NCBI GenBank assembly: GCA_963817025.1
Contig: CAWFML010000001.1
Coordinates: 744,001 to 808,000 of the forward strand
Direction: 5' to 3'
DNA: 64,000 nucleotides
Source: JACMLC01 sp963817025
GTDB lineage: Bacteria; Acidobacteriota; Blastocatellia; Pyrinomonadales; Pyrinomonadaceae
A program made the translations under genes and the position numbers. Below the pieces are notes generated by a model. The model ran no database searches, was not told where the DNA came from, and saw only the letters and a list, made by a program, of their open reading frames with translations. Shown here one piece after another: positions 46,457-55,399 of the stretch (position 1 is the first letter of the stretch; every line of letters begins with the position of its first letter).

Positions 46457-47902
46457 ATGTCGAATAATGTTCCCATTACGGTCGCGCACGGCGACGGCAT
46501 CGGCCCTGAGATTATGGCTGCGACGCTGCACATCCTGAAGGAAGCGGGCGCGCGTCTGGATATTGAGACCATAGAGATCGGTGAAAAAGTTTATCTGGCG
46601 GGCAACAGCGCGGGGATTGCGCCGGAGGCATGGGAATCTCTGCGCCGGACGAAAGTTTTTCTGAAAGCTCCGATTACGACGCCGCAGGGCGGAGGCTACA
46701 AGAGCCTCAACGTCGCCGTACGCAAGACTCTGGGGCTTTATGCCAACGTCCGCCCGTGCGTCTCTTATCACCCGTTCGTCGAGACCAAGCATCCTGTGAT
46801 GGATGTCGTCATCGTCCGCGAAAACGAAGAAGACCTTTATGCGGGCATAGAGTATCGCCAGACGGAACAGGTCGAAGAATGCTTGAAACTCATCTCGCGT
46901 CCCGGTTGCGAAAAGATCGTGCGTTATGCTTTCGAGTACGCGCGGCGCAACAACCGCAAGAAAGTCACCTGCTTTATCAAAGACAACATCATGAAGCAGA
47001 CCGACGGACTCTTTCATCGCGTCTTTGATGAAATCTCAACAGACTACGCGGACATCACTGCGGATCACTGGATCGTGGACATCGGCGCGGCTAAATTAGC
47101 GGACACGCCCGAAAACTTCGATGTCGTCGTGATGCCGAACCTGTACGGCGATATTCTGTCTGACGTGGCGGCGCAAATCGCCGGCTCCGTCGGCCTCGCA
47201 GGCTCTGCCAACATAGGCGAGAACGTAGCCATGTTTGAAGCCATTCACGGCTCAGCCCCGCGCCGCGCCGGACAAAACTTAGCGAATCCTTCCGGCCTCT
47301 TGCTCGGCGCGGTCTTGATGCTGGTTCACATCAACCAGACGGACATCGCGGAGCGCGTGCACAACGCGTGGCTCAGAACTCTTGAAGAAGGCGTGCACAC
47401 TTATGACATTTACACGGAAGGCGTGAGTCAAGAGAAGGTCGGGACAAAAGAGTTTGCAGAAGCTGTCGTGAAACGTCTGGGCCAGAAGCCCGAGACTTTA
47501 AAGGCCGTCGCCTACAAAGCCGGTGATGAAGCGGTCGAAGCCAAGCCGCTGATTAGCAATCGCCCGCCCGCGAAAAAAGAGCTTGTCGGAGTTGACGTGT
47601 TTCTGGATTGGAACGCAGGCTCTGCCGAAGAGTTGGGCGCGGCGTTGCAGGCGGTCACAGCGGAGGGCGCGCAACTGGCTTTGATTAGCAATCGCGGCGT
47701 AGAGGTCTGGCCCGCCGGACAGCCAGACACTTTCTGCACGGATCACTGGCGCTGCCGCTATTTCGCAGCAGGCGATGCCATGACACACGCGCAGATTGCA
47801 GTCTTGCTCGAACAAATCTCAGCCGCCGGTTTTGACTTTATCAAGACGGAGAATCTTTATAACTTTGACGGCAAGGCGGGCTTTTCGGGGGCGACGAAGT
47901 AG
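46457..47902 (+). CDS. icd: Isocitrate dehydrogenase, long Thermus-like type
   Basis: 481 residues. It oxidises isocitrate to 2-oxoglutarate with NAD(P) in the TCA cycle. Motifs: VAHGDGIGPEIMAATL, KAPITTPQGGGYKSLNVAVR (substrate loop), NLYGDILSDVAAQIAGSVGLAGSANIG (metal Asp and family signature), and FEAIHGSAP (nucleotide loop). A C-terminal domain of about 140 residues (from about 340, VGVDVFLDWNAGSAEELGAA) resembles the extension of Thermus thermophilus IDH. Coenzyme choice cannot be settled by eye. Complete. Confidence 0.93.
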   Translation: MSNNVPITVAHGDGIGPEIMAATLHILKEAGARLDIETIEIGEKVYLAGNSAGIAPEAWESLRRTKVFLKAPITTPQGGGYKSLNVAVRKTLGLYANVRPCVSYHPFVETKHPVMDVVIVRENEEDLYAGIEYRQTEQVEECLKLISRPGCEKIVRYAFEYARRNNRKKVTCFIKDNIMKQTDGLFHRVFDEISTDYADITADHWIVDIGAAKLADTPENFDVVVMPNLYGDILSDVAAQIAGSVGLAGSANIGENVAMFEAIHGSAPRRAGQNLANPSGLLLGAVLMLVHINQTDIAERVHNAWLRTLEEGVHTYDIYTEGVSQEKVGTKEFAEAVVKRLGQKPETLKAVAYKAGDEAVEAKPLISNRPPAKKELVGVDVFLDWNAGSAEELGAALQAVTAEGAQLALISNRGVEVWPAGQPDTFCTDHWRCRYFAAGDAMTHAQIAVLLEQISAAGFDFIKTENLYNFDGKAGFSGATK

Positions 47903-48139
47903 AAAGGGAAAAGGAAGTTAAAGGATAGAACGGCAGCGGAAAGTCAAAGCCGATTAAGCGGGGAGAGCGAGAGGCAAAAGCAATTTCCGGCCCGGTCACT
48001 GTCGTGTGATGACCGGCGCAGGTGGTATTGGGTTCAAGGTTGAGCTGTAATTTTATCGCGGCACTCACCGGGCCGCGCTCACGCTTCTAAAGAGAAGCTA
48101 ATCTTTGGAAGCTCCACCCACGGCCAAGGAGAATCCTCA

Positions 48140-48760
48140 ATGACCCTACCGCACCTTTCTTTCGCTGAAACAAAATCAACCTGCTTCCTCGCTTATGATG
48201 CCGTCGAGGGAGAGCAATACAGATTTCCAGACGACTCGCTCTGGTATGTGGAAGATGATTGGAATTCGATTTTCGGCTTTAAGGCCATCTTAATCAGGCC
48301 GCGCTCTGCGAGCAGGCATGTTACTGTCCTCTCGTTTGCCGGAACCGATTCGGTGATTGATGTCGTCGCGGACATCCGTCAAGTCGGCGGAGGACTTCCG
48401 ATACAATACATGCAGGCTTTATTGAGAACCGCCGAATGTCAGGGCTTAAAATATGGCAGCAGTCTTCACCTGACCGGACATTCGCTCGGCGGGGGGCTGG
48501 CGGCATTTTGTTCTGTCAATCTCAGAATCCCGGCCAGCACAATCAATCCCGCTCCTTTGGTCGGCGCGGCAAATTTGTCCGCGCTCTTTGGCAATCACTC
48601 ACAAATCACAAACTACGTTGCCAGCGGCGGCGAGGTCGTCAGCAGTTCGCCCGGACGAAATCCAGGCAAGGCCGTCACTGTTCCGGCTCGGGGAAACTTT
48701 TTTACCAGACACCTGCTGGCAAATGTCGCCCCCTCAGTTGCTTTGCCGACGCCGGAATGA
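48140..48760 (+). CDS. Class 3 lipase-like alpha/beta hydrolase
   Basis: 206 residues with the nucleophile elbow LTGHSLGGGLAAF (Ser115) and the oxyanion-side block VTVLSFAGTDSVIDVVADI. A conserved His appears near the end (FTRHLLANVAPS). The usual catalytic Asp is not obvious in the expected place after TINPAPLVG, so activity is less certain. No signal peptide. AAGGAGAA precedes ATG 48140. Class 3 lipases cleave acylglycerol esters; the substrate here is unknown. Confidence 0.8.
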   Translation: MTLPHLSFAETKSTCFLAYDAVEGEQYRFPDDSLWYVEDDWNSIFGFKAILIRPRSASRHVTVLSFAGTDSVIDVVADIRQVGGGLPIQYMQALLRTAECQGLKYGSSLHLTGHSLGGGLAAFCSVNLRIPASTINPAPLVGAANLSALFGNHSQITNYVASGGEVVSSSPGRNPGKAVTVPARGNFFTRHLLANVAPSVALPTPE

Positions 48761-48809
48761 TATGCAATAGAATCTCTTAAAACCTAAGCTGAAATCAGGA
48801 AGAGGCCGG

Positions 48810-49358
48810 ATGAAAAAAAGCAAAAGCACTAAACAATCAACACAGAAATCGAAACAGGCTGCAGAAACGACGGCTGCGCTAGCTCCCCTTGTCGCCATCG
48901 TCATGGGCAGCAAGTCAGACTGGGAGACGATGCGGCAGGCGGATGAAACGCTGGCGAAGTTTGGCGTCGCGCACGAATGCCGCGTCATGTCCGCGCATCG
49001 CACGCCCGCGCTGGCGTTGGAGTTTGCTTCTGGAGCGGAAGCGCGCGGCGTCGAGGTCATCATCGCGGCGGCGGGCGGCGCGGCGCATCTCGCGGGCGTC
49101 ATCGCCGCGCACACGCTGCTGCCGGTGCTCGGCGTGCCGATGAAAAGCGTGCTACAGGGATTGGACTCTTTGCTCTCGACGGTGCAGATGCCCGGCGGCA
49201 TTCCCGTCGGCACGCTCGCCATCGGAGATGCCGGAGCCAAGAACGCTGCGCTCTTAGCTATTGCGATTCTCGCCAACAGCCGCCCCGAGCTTAGAGAAAA
49301 GCTCCGAGAGTTTCGCAAAGAGCAGGAACAAAAAGTGCTTGAGGCGACGCTGCCTTAA
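48810..49358 (+). CDS. purE: N5-carboxyaminoimidazole ribonucleotide mutase
   Basis: 182 residues with a Lys/Thr/Gln-rich leader of about 27 residues before the fold. Class I PurE motifs: VAIVMGSKSDWETM, RVMSAHRTP (catalytic His) and IIAAAGGAAHLAGVIAAHT, then GLDSLLSTVQMPGGIPVGTL. It moves the carboxyl group of N5-CAIR to C4 in purine synthesis. GGAAGAGG lies before the ATG. The usual partner purK is not in the window. Confidence 0.93.
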   Translation: MKKSKSTKQSTQKSKQAAETTAALAPLVAIVMGSKSDWETMRQADETLAKFGVAHECRVMSAHRTPALALEFASGAEARGVEVIIAAAGGAAHLAGVIAAHTLLPVLGVPMKSVLQGLDSLLSTVQMPGGIPVGTLAIGDAGAKNAALLAIAILANSRPELREKLREFRKEQEQKVLEATLP

Positions 49359-49383
49359 GGCAGCAGAGAGAAAGCACGGAAGA

Positions 49384-49490
49384 ATTCCCGCGAAGGCGCA
49401 GGTGGCGCAAAGAAAAGCACGCAAAGGGATTGAGCAGTTACTTATCCTGAATGCTTTCTCCGCGTCTTCTTTGCGCCTTTGCGGGAAACC
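49384..49490. repeat. Intergenic palindrome, family A
   Basis: The left arm ttcccgcgaaggcgcaggtg and right arm cttctttgcgcctttgcggg pair imperfectly, with a GTGGCGCAAAG insert as at 36851. It lies between convergent purE and glycosyltransferase genes. Confidence 0.8.
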
Positions 49491-49507
49491 TTCGTTCCTA
49501 TCCGCCG

Positions 49508-50620
49508 CTATCTTGCTTGCAATGCTTCAAGGTAAACCTGCTCTGTCGCCTCAATCATTCTTTCGAGACTGAAATTCTCATACACATGTTCGCGCGCACG
49601 CGTGCCGAGACGATTTCTGCCAGCTTCATTCTCAAGCAGGGCTGAAATGGCTGCGGCAATTTTTTCCACATCACCGAGAGGCACAATCAAACCGTTTGCG
49701 CCGTCTTCGATAATCTCCTGCGCGCCCTCCGTGGCGGTCGCCACGACAGCCCTGCCGCATGCCATCGCCTCTGCGATTGAGAGGCCGAAGGCTTCCGTGC
49801 GCGAAGGCGAAACATACAGGTCGAGTGCGGCATAGAACGGAGCTAAATCATCCGGCCAGTGCATCAGCCGGACGCGAGGCGCGAGATTCAGTTCCGCAAT
49901 CAGACGCTCAAGCTGCGCGCGGTGCTCACGATTGCGCGCCTCGTCGTCGCCGATGATGACGAAATCCACATCGTCGCGGCGCGCGGCGATAAGCGCAGCC
50001 GCACGCACAAACTCTTCATGCCCCTTCAAAGGCAGCAGGCTTCCGACAGTGCCGACGAGCATGCGTCCGTGGCTCGCTCTCAGGCGCTCGCGCACAGCCT
50101 CGCGTTGCGCCGTCTCCGCCCGCGCGTGCTCGAATCGCTTGAGATTGATGCCGTTGTGAATGACACGAATTTTTCGCTCGTCAAAGATGCGTTGCGAGCG
50201 AAGAGTGCGCGCAACGGCTTCGGAAACAGCGATGACGCGCGCCACTCTTCTGAGCGTTAAGGAATGAAAACGGCTGAGCGGGAAGAGGACATGACGCGTG
50301 ATGACGAGCTGCGCGTAGCGGCGTACGGCTAAAGAAGCCAGCGGATAGTCGCGCGCCAGATGCGCGTGCACAATCTCTATCTTCTGTTCACGCACAAAGC
50401 GCGCGAGTTTGAGGGCGCTCAAAACATCCAGAGCGTTTCGCATCCGCAGGCTGACGATGTTCCGCTCAGACACATCGGTCAGTTTCTCTGCCAGCGGCGA
50501 GCGCGGCGCGAGCGCGACATAGACCTCATGGCCCCGCCCGGTCAGAGCGTTTGCCAGTTCGGCCACATGCCTTTCGCCGCCGCCGAGCGTGCGCGCGGAG
50601 CAGACTTGCAGGATTCTCAT
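49508..50620 (-). CDS. Glycosyltransferase family 4 (GT-B fold)
   Basis: 370 residues. The N-terminal half opens with ILQVCSARTLGGGERHVAEL, the usual GT4 acceptor loop. The C-terminal donor domain has VGTVGSLLPLKGHEEFVRAA (nucleotide contact) and the E-x7-E motif as SPSRTEAFGLSIAEAMACGR. Retaining transfer from a nucleotide sugar to a cell-surface glycan or lipid is expected. The neighbouring methyltransferase on the same strand could modify the same product (inference). Confidence 0.9.
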   Translation of the reverse strand: MRILQVCSARTLGGGERHVAELANALTGRGHEVYVALAPRSPLAEKLTDVSERNIVSLRMRNALDVLSALKLARFVREQKIEIVHAHLARDYPLASLAVRRYAQLVITRHVLFPLSRFHSLTLRRVARVIAVSEAVARTLRSQRIFDERKIRVIHNGINLKRFEHARAETAQREAVRERLRASHGRMLVGTVGSLLPLKGHEEFVRAAALIAARRDDVDFVIIGDDEARNREHRAQLERLIAELNLAPRVRLMHWPDDLAPFYAALDLYVSPSRTEAFGLSIAEAMACGRAVVATATEGAQEIIEDGANGLIVPLGDVEKIAAAISALLENEAGRNRLGTRAREHVYENFSLERMIEATEQVYLEALQAR

Positions 50621-50628
50621 CAGTAATT

Positions 50629-50773
50629 TGCCACAGAGACACAGAGATACAGAGGAAGGAAAGGGGTAAAAGGTAAAAGGTAAAAGTGAAGAAGGCTTAA
50701 ATGACTTCTGACTTTTACCTTTTTATTCCTCCCTTTGCCTTCTTCATCTCTGTGTCTCCGTGTCTCTGTGGCT
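50629..50773. repeat. Nested palindrome, families B outside and D inside
   Basis: The outer arms gccacagagacacagagata and atctctgtgtctccgtgtct enclose inner arms ggtaaaaggtaaaagtgaag and cttctgacttttaccttttt. It separates the methyltransferase and glycosyltransferase genes. Confidence 0.85.
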
Positions 50774-50774
50774 T

Positions 50775-51665
50775 TCATTGGTCTGTCCGGGTGCAGTAGA
50801 AATCAAGGATGCTGGCTGTATGTGATTTTTCGAGCAGTTGTCTTTGAACGCCTTCGACAAACGCGCTCTGGCCCTCTTTTTTGAAGATCGGAGTTTCCCA
50901 CAACAGCACGCGGAGGCCCGCGCGCTCAATCAATCCCTGCAAAGTCGCAGGCGTGAAAAACCACAGGTGATGCAGTGCTGCGTAATGTCGCCAGCGTCTT
51001 TTTTTCAGATGCAGGCGGCTTTGCAGGTTCTTGAGGTGCGTGCTGATGCCGCCGATGTTGGGAACGCTGACGAAGACGATGCCGCCGGGATTCAAAAGCT
51101 CGCGGCTGCGCTCAAGCTCCGCCAGAGGATTCTGCGTGTGCTCAAGGACGTGATTGAAACGGATGGCGTCGAAACGCTCGCGGCCAAAATCTATCTTGAG
51201 CAGCGGGCCTTCCCGGAGCGGAAATTTATTCAGGTCGCGCACGTAAGGCGAAAGCCAGATGTCACAGCCGAACGCCTCCCAGCCGCGCGTCTGGCCCAGT
51301 TGCAGAAAAGTCCCGTTGCCGCAGCCGACATCCAGTATCCGGCCCTTGCGACCCAACAGTTTTTCTATCGTGCCGAATTGTCTTTCAAACTGGTAACGCT
51401 TCGCCTCGCTTAAATCGCCAGCAGGCTCTGCGTGATAGGTCTCGTTATAGACGCTCCGGGAAAGCTGCTCGAAGGTCGGGCGCGGGCTGAGAAACTGTAA
51501 CTCGCATTGCGGGCAGCGGCAGAGTTGAAAGCCCTGATAATCAACCGCAAAGGGTTTGGGCGCAATGCCGCAGACGGGGCATAACACCTCTTCCATGTTT
51601 TTGATTTCGGCCTCGATGACCGAGCGGTCACTGCCGAACAGGCTTGATGGCGCGCGAGAAGTCAT
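50775..51665 (-). CDS. Class I SAM methyltransferase with N-terminal zinc ribbon
   Basis: 296 residues (ATG 51596 is an alternative start). An N-terminal zinc ribbon (EEVLCPVCG, then RCPQCELQFL) is followed by a Methyltransf_23 domain with ILDVGCGNGTFLQLGQTRGW (SAM site), AIRFNHVLEHTQNPLAELER and LLNPGGIVFVSVPN. This layout is typical of enzymes in surface polysaccharide or sugar pathways. It is upstream of the GT4 gene on the same strand. The substrate is unknown. Confidence 0.88.
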   Translation of the reverse strand: MTSRAPSSLFGSDRSVIEAEIKNMEEVLCPVCGIAPKPFAVDYQGFQLCRCPQCELQFLSPRPTFEQLSRSVYNETYHAEPAGDLSEAKRYQFERQFGTIEKLLGRKGRILDVGCGNGTFLQLGQTRGWEAFGCDIWLSPYVRDLNKFPLREGPLLKIDFGRERFDAIRFNHVLEHTQNPLAELERSRELLNPGGIVFVSVPNIGGISTHLKNLQSRLHLKKRRWRHYAALHHLWFFTPATLQGLIERAGLRVLLWETPIFKKEGQSAFVEGVQRQLLEKSHTASILDFYCTRTDQ

Positions 51666-51721
51666 TGGTCAATCAAATGAATTCTTAATGTCAAACCACT
51701 GTTAGCAATCACTCAAGACTC

Positions 51722-51818
51722 TTCTTTGCGCCTTGAGCTTTTCTTTGTTTGCGCCACCAGCGTGAAATAGTTTTGTTTCTCGCTGGTGGCGCAAAGATAA
51801 AACCTCAAGGCGCAAAGA
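51722..51818. repeat. Compound palindrome, family E copy 3
   Basis: ttctttgcgccttgagcttt and tttgcgccaccagcgtgaaa, then tttctcgctggtggcgcaaa and aaaacctcaaggcgcaaaga. The two halves pair almost completely. It lies between HAD and methyltransferase genes. Confidence 0.9.
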
Positions 51819-51870
51819 GTTGAATGATTGGCATGCTTGCGTTTCGCAAGGGCTTCTTATGATTCTGGAA

Positions 51871-52560
51871 TTATCTGCCCGCTGAGTCCGCTGCGCGCTG
51901 GCCCAGGGGCGAGTCGTCATAGCGCGCGAGCAGGTCTGCAACATCCTCGAAGATCGGAGACGCGCCCGCGCCGCTCAGTTCCGTTTCGGGAAAGCCGCCG
52001 GAGAGAACGCCGATGGTACGCAAGCGAAGCTTGCCTGCGGCCTCTGCATCATAGGGCGTATCGCCGATGACGATCACCTCATCCGTGCGTACGTCACCCA
52101 ATCTTTCGAGCGCAGCCTTGAAGATGTCCGGATACGGCTTTGACTTTTCGGCATCGTCTGCTGAAGTCTCATCTTCGATCAGGTCTTCGATGCCCGCAAT
52201 CTTTTTGTAAGCATCAAGCTCGTCCTTCTTGGCAGATGAAGCGAGCGCCAGATGTTTGCCGTCCTGTTTGATGCGCTCTAAAAGTTCGCGCACCTGCGGA
52301 AAGGGACGCACGCGCGGCAGAAACTCGCGTTTGAAGAGCTTGCTTCGATGCTCTTCCATCTCTTCGCCAAACTCTTCCAGCTCTTCTCTCGAAAAAAAGA
52401 CGGGCAGCAATTGATCTCCGCCCTTGCCTATCTGATGTCGCACCTGCTGATAAGGAATGTCTTTGCCATACTCCTTAAAAGTCTCTTTCCAAGCCTGCGC
52501 GTGCAGGTCAACCGAATCCACCAGCGTCCCGTCAATATCAAAGATAACGGCTTTAATCAT
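51871..52560 (-). CDS. HAD-superfamily phosphatase
   Basis: 229 residues. Motif I is IFDIDGTLVDSVDLHAQAW (nucleophile Asp), motif II LALASS, motif III region EKSKPYPD, and motif IV VIVIGDTPYDAEAA. A helical cap lies between residues 15 and 85, the beta-phosphoglucomutase/phosphoglycolate-type arrangement. GGGGAGCATA precedes the ATG. Substrate unknown; likely a small phosphorylated metabolite. Confidence 0.9.
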   Translation of the reverse strand: MIKAVIFDIDGTLVDSVDLHAQAWKETFKEYGKDIPYQQVRHQIGKGGDQLLPVFFSREELEEFGEEMEEHRSKLFKREFLPRVRPFPQVRELLERIKQDGKHLALASSAKKDELDAYKKIAGIEDLIEDETSADDAEKSKPYPDIFKAALERLGDVRTDEVIVIGDTPYDAEAAGKLRLRTIGVLSGGFPETELSGAGASPIFEDVADLLARYDDSPLGQRAADSAGR

Positions 52561-53007
52561 TATGCTCCCCTTTGCGAAAACTGCTTCTCTTACCTTACAC
52601 CAAGCTCCCCGGACTTGGAAATTTAAACAGGGATGGACAGAGAAGGGAGCGGGTAAAAAGGGGAATAGTGTATAAGGTTAAAAGGAAGAAGACTGTTCTG
52701 CTCTTTCCCCTGTTCACCACTTCCCCTTTTACCCTTTGACTTTCCATCTTGTCCATCCCTGTCCGAATCCGTCGAGGCGTTTGTTTGGCTTTGATACGCT
52801 AAGCGAAAGATGCCTGATTGCTCTTGAGGCTCTCGCTTAGCTGTTGAAGCCTTGAATTTTCAAGGTTTACAGGCTGAATCGCGGGGTCACAGGCTTTGGC
52901 TTCAGAGAGCGGGGCATCGGCACGGGCGTTGCTGTAATGTATGCGGATATATCTCAAGCGGGCGAAAATTTTGAGAGCTTACGTATAAGCTGAAGGAGTG
53001 TAGGGTT
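52561..53007. other. 447-bp gap between HAD and YflT-domain genes
   Basis: No convincing coding frame. The gap holds one palindrome (52626-52763) and the divergent upstream region of two genes. AAGGAG lies twelve bases before the downstream ATG. Confidence 0.6.
52626..52763. repeat. Intergenic palindrome, GGATGGACAG type
   Basis: The outer arms aacagggatggacagagaag and cttgtccatccctgtccg enclose inner arms gggtaaaaaggggaa and ttccccttttaccc, the latter related to family D. It is another nested case. Confidence 0.8.
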
Positions 53008-53511
53008 ATGGCTAAGGCTAAACTTGTGACAGGACTTTTTAAGACACGTGTGGCGGCTGAATCAGCCGTGGATGCGATTATCAAGCGTGGTTACACGCGC
53101 GACGACATCAGCGTCTTGATGTCGGATGCGACCAAGACCAAAGAGTTTGCCGTCGAGACGCGGACGCACGCGGCGGACGGAGCGGGCATTGGCGGCGCGG
53201 TTGGCGGCGCGGTCGGGGCCGCTGCGCTCGCGGCCATCGTCGCTCTGGGCGCGCCCATCACGCTGCCCGGCATCATCATCGCTGGCCCGATTGTCGCGGC
53301 CCTTGCGGGCGCAGGCGCGGGCGGCGCAACCGGAGGCATCATCGGCGCGCTCATCGGCGCAGGCATCCCGGAACATCGCGCCAAAGTTTATGACTCCGGC
53401 TTGCGCGGCGGCGGCATCCTGCTCGGCGTCGAATCCAAATCGGATGAGGACGCGGACAAACTGGAACAACTGCTCGAAGACATAGGAGCGGAACACGTCA
53501 GGCAGGAATAG
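53008..53511 (+). CDS. YflT-domain (general stress protein 17M-like) protein
   Basis: 167 residues. The N-terminal YflT-like domain KLVTGLFKTRVAAESAVDAI with GYTRDDISVLMSD is followed by a long Gly/Ala hydrophobic segment (about 60-118) that may insert in membranes as a hairpin, and a C-terminal acidic region DEDADKLEQLLEDIGA. YflT-type proteins are heat- or general-stress-induced; no enzyme activity is known. It sits beside SRPBCC and CsbD genes, which suggests a stress cluster. Confidence 0.85.
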   Translation: MAKAKLVTGLFKTRVAAESAVDAIIKRGYTRDDISVLMSDATKTKEFAVETRTHAADGAGIGGAVGGAVGAAALAAIVALGAPITLPGIIIAGPIVAALAGAGAGGATGGIIGALIGAGIPEHRAKVYDSGLRGGGILLGVESKSDEDADKLEQLLEDIGAEHVRQE

Positions 53512-53607
53512 AGTTTGAGGGTTCGCAGAGTTCATAGAGTTTAGAGAATGCGGACAGGAATCGAATCTGTTTTTAACTCTCCAAGCTCTATGAACTCTCA
53601 AAGCTCA
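53511..53607. repeat. Intergenic palindrome, GAGTTCATAGAG type
   Basis: The left arm gttcgcagagttcatagagt and right arm agctctatgaactctcaaag pair over about 30 bases. It begins at the stop codon of the YflT gene and ends just before the SRPBCC start. Confidence 0.8.
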
Positions 53608-53620
53608 GGACTTGAAAAAA

Positions 53621-54664
53621 ATGCAGTACACAGAAAAATTCATCGAGATTGACGCGCCGCTTGAGCGCGTCTTTGACCTGTTCAGCAACTTTGAGAACTT
53701 TCCGCGCTGGATGCGTAACATCAAGGACGTGCATTACAGCGGGCGTCACTTTACGCGCTGGACTGCCGCCGCGCCGCTCGGCTCTGAGGTCGAGTGGGAA
53801 GCGGAAACGACCATCTATCAACCGGATCATAAAATCGCATGGCGTTCCGTGCGCGGCGATGTGGACACCGAAGGCGAAGTGATTTTTGAAGAGACGCGGC
53901 GCGGCACTACACGCATGCATGTCCTGCTCGGCTATCGTCCTCCAGCCGGACGACTCGGCGCGATGATCGCCAGCCTCTTCGGCGCAAATCCCGAACAACA
54001 ACTCGAAGACGACCTCGAACGCTTTGCCGCCGTCGCTGAAGGACGCAGGACTGCCGGCCCATACCGCGATGCGCGCGAGCGGCGAGAGGAATATGATTAT
54101 GCGCCGCGTTCGTCGGGAAGCGCGCCGCGTGGCAGAAGCAGCGCCCAAAACTTCGCTTACGACGACCGTGATGCGCGTCCGGCCCCGCGCCGGAGAACGC
54201 ACGCAGACGTGCGGGATGAGGATGAGGCTGCGCGAAACTATCGCTTTGAGCCTGAGAGACAAGAGCATGGAAGAGAGCGCAGCCGTAGTTTCGATGACCA
54301 GTTGAGAGCCGCGCGTCTGAGCCAGCTCGAAAGCAGACGCCGCCACATGGAAGAACGCGGGCGCGAAGAAGAGCGTCGCAGGTATATGGAACGCGATGAA
54401 CAGCTACGCCGCGACGCCGTGCGCGAGCGCAGCCGGGAAGAGTTTAGAGAAAGAGAGGCTCCCGCGCGCTATGAAGACGCACGAGGCCGCGAACAGCGCA
54501 CGCACAGCGACGAGCGCACGCACGGCTATGCCATGACGCCGCGCGAAAGAGCGCGCGAGCGAAGACAGGGCCGTGAGCCTGATTACGGTTATACGGAAAA
54601 AGCTTTCAGTCGCGGCGTGGACAAACTGATGGACGATGCGCCCAGCAATCGCTGGCGACGATGA
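53621..54664 (+). CDS. SRPBCC-domain protein with long Arg/Glu-rich tail
   Basis: 347 residues from ATG 53621 (TTG 53612 is also possible). Residues 1-140 form an SRPBCC/polyketide-cyclase-like domain: EKFIEIDAPLERVFDLFSNF, then FPRWMRNIKDVHYSG. These bind lipids or hydrophobic ligands. The remaining 200 residues are extremely charged, rich in Arg, Glu and Asp (for example HMEERGREEERRRYMERDEQ), probably disordered or coiled coil. The domain is related to the membrane-associated proteins often next to stress genes. Role unknown. Confidence 0.8.
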   Translation: MQYTEKFIEIDAPLERVFDLFSNFENFPRWMRNIKDVHYSGRHFTRWTAAAPLGSEVEWEAETTIYQPDHKIAWRSVRGDVDTEGEVIFEETRRGTTRMHVLLGYRPPAGRLGAMIASLFGANPEQQLEDDLERFAAVAEGRRTAGPYRDARERREEYDYAPRSSGSAPRGRSSAQNFAYDDRDARPAPRRRTHADVRDEDEAARNYRFEPERQEHGRERSRSFDDQLRAARLSQLESRRRHMEERGREEERRRYMERDEQLRRDAVRERSREEFREREAPARYEDARGREQRTHSDERTHGYAMTPRERARERRQGREPDYGYTEKAFSRGVDKLMDDAPSNRWRR

Positions 54665-54674
54665 AGCCGGGTCG

Positions 54675-54772
54675 AAAGTTAAAAAGGGTAAAAGTAGAAA
54701 AGGCAAAAGCGAAGATGGTTTCAACCCTATCTTCGCTTTTGCCTTTTACCTTTATTACTTTTTGATTTACTT
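54675..54772. repeat. Intergenic palindrome, family D
   Basis: The left arm aaagggtaaaagtagaaaag and onward mirrors the right arm gcttttgccttttaccttta. The TAA stop of the convergent CsbD gene (54767-54769) lies in its right arm. Confidence 0.85.
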
Positions 54773-54979
54773 TTTGATGGCTTCGCCAACGTCCTCTATG
54801 GTTTCGCCTACTTTGCGTTTGGCTGTGCCATAACCCTCTTGCACATTGCCGCTCGCGCGGTCGGCCTGACCTTCGGCTTCCATCTCTTCGTCATCTATCG
54901 CGCGCCCGACATTCTCTTTGATGGCTCCTTTAGCCTGATCCCATTTGCCTTCGATCTCATCCTTATTCGGTAAACCCAT
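54767..54979 (-). CDS. CsbD-family stress protein
   Basis: 70 residues from ATG 54979, which has GGGAGGA at a proper distance; the longer open frame to 55084 is unsupported. The sequence GLPNKDEIEGKWDQAKGAIK with DRASGNVQEGYGTAKRKVGE is typical CsbD. The family is small, hydrophilic and stress-induced; the molecular role is unclear. Confidence 0.92.
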   Translation of the reverse strand: MGLPNKDEIEGKWDQAKGAIKENVGRAIDDEEMEAEGQADRASGNVQEGYGTAKRKVGETIEDVGEAIKK

Positions 54980-55251
54980 GATGCAAATTCCTCCCTTTTC
55001 TTCTTCACATCTCTTCCCGGCGCGAGGCTCGACAAGCTTCAATCTCCCGCGCTCTGCTGAATTAAATGGCAAGACATGTTCCATAAGCGCGAAACCGGTT
55101 TTCTATGACTGGCCCGCGCAAGGAAAAGTGTTTAAGAAAGAGGAAGATAGAGGTTAGTCCAAAGCATTTTGCGGGGGCGGATCGAGCATGTTCGCCGGAG
55201 TACGTTTCCATACATACACGCACAGGAACATGGCCCATCTTCGGACAAACC

Positions 55252-55398
55252 GATTGCGAAACACTTGATTGCGAGACACTGATTGCGGAATGAGGATTGC
55301 GGATTTCGATAGAGAGCTGCTCTTCTTGAAATCCGCAATCTCAATCCGCATTCCGCAATCGGGCGAATCCACATTCCGCAATCGACTGTTCCGCAATC
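55252..55398. repeat. Intergenic palindrome, family G (ATTGCGG units)
   Basis: Units of gattgcgg/gattgcga on the left and ccgcaatc on the right alternate with tgagga and gaatcc spacers. It is the least regular of the palindromes. It starts about 270 bases after the CsbD start and ends just before the stop of the histidine kinase gene. Confidence 0.75.
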
Positions 55399-55399
55399 A

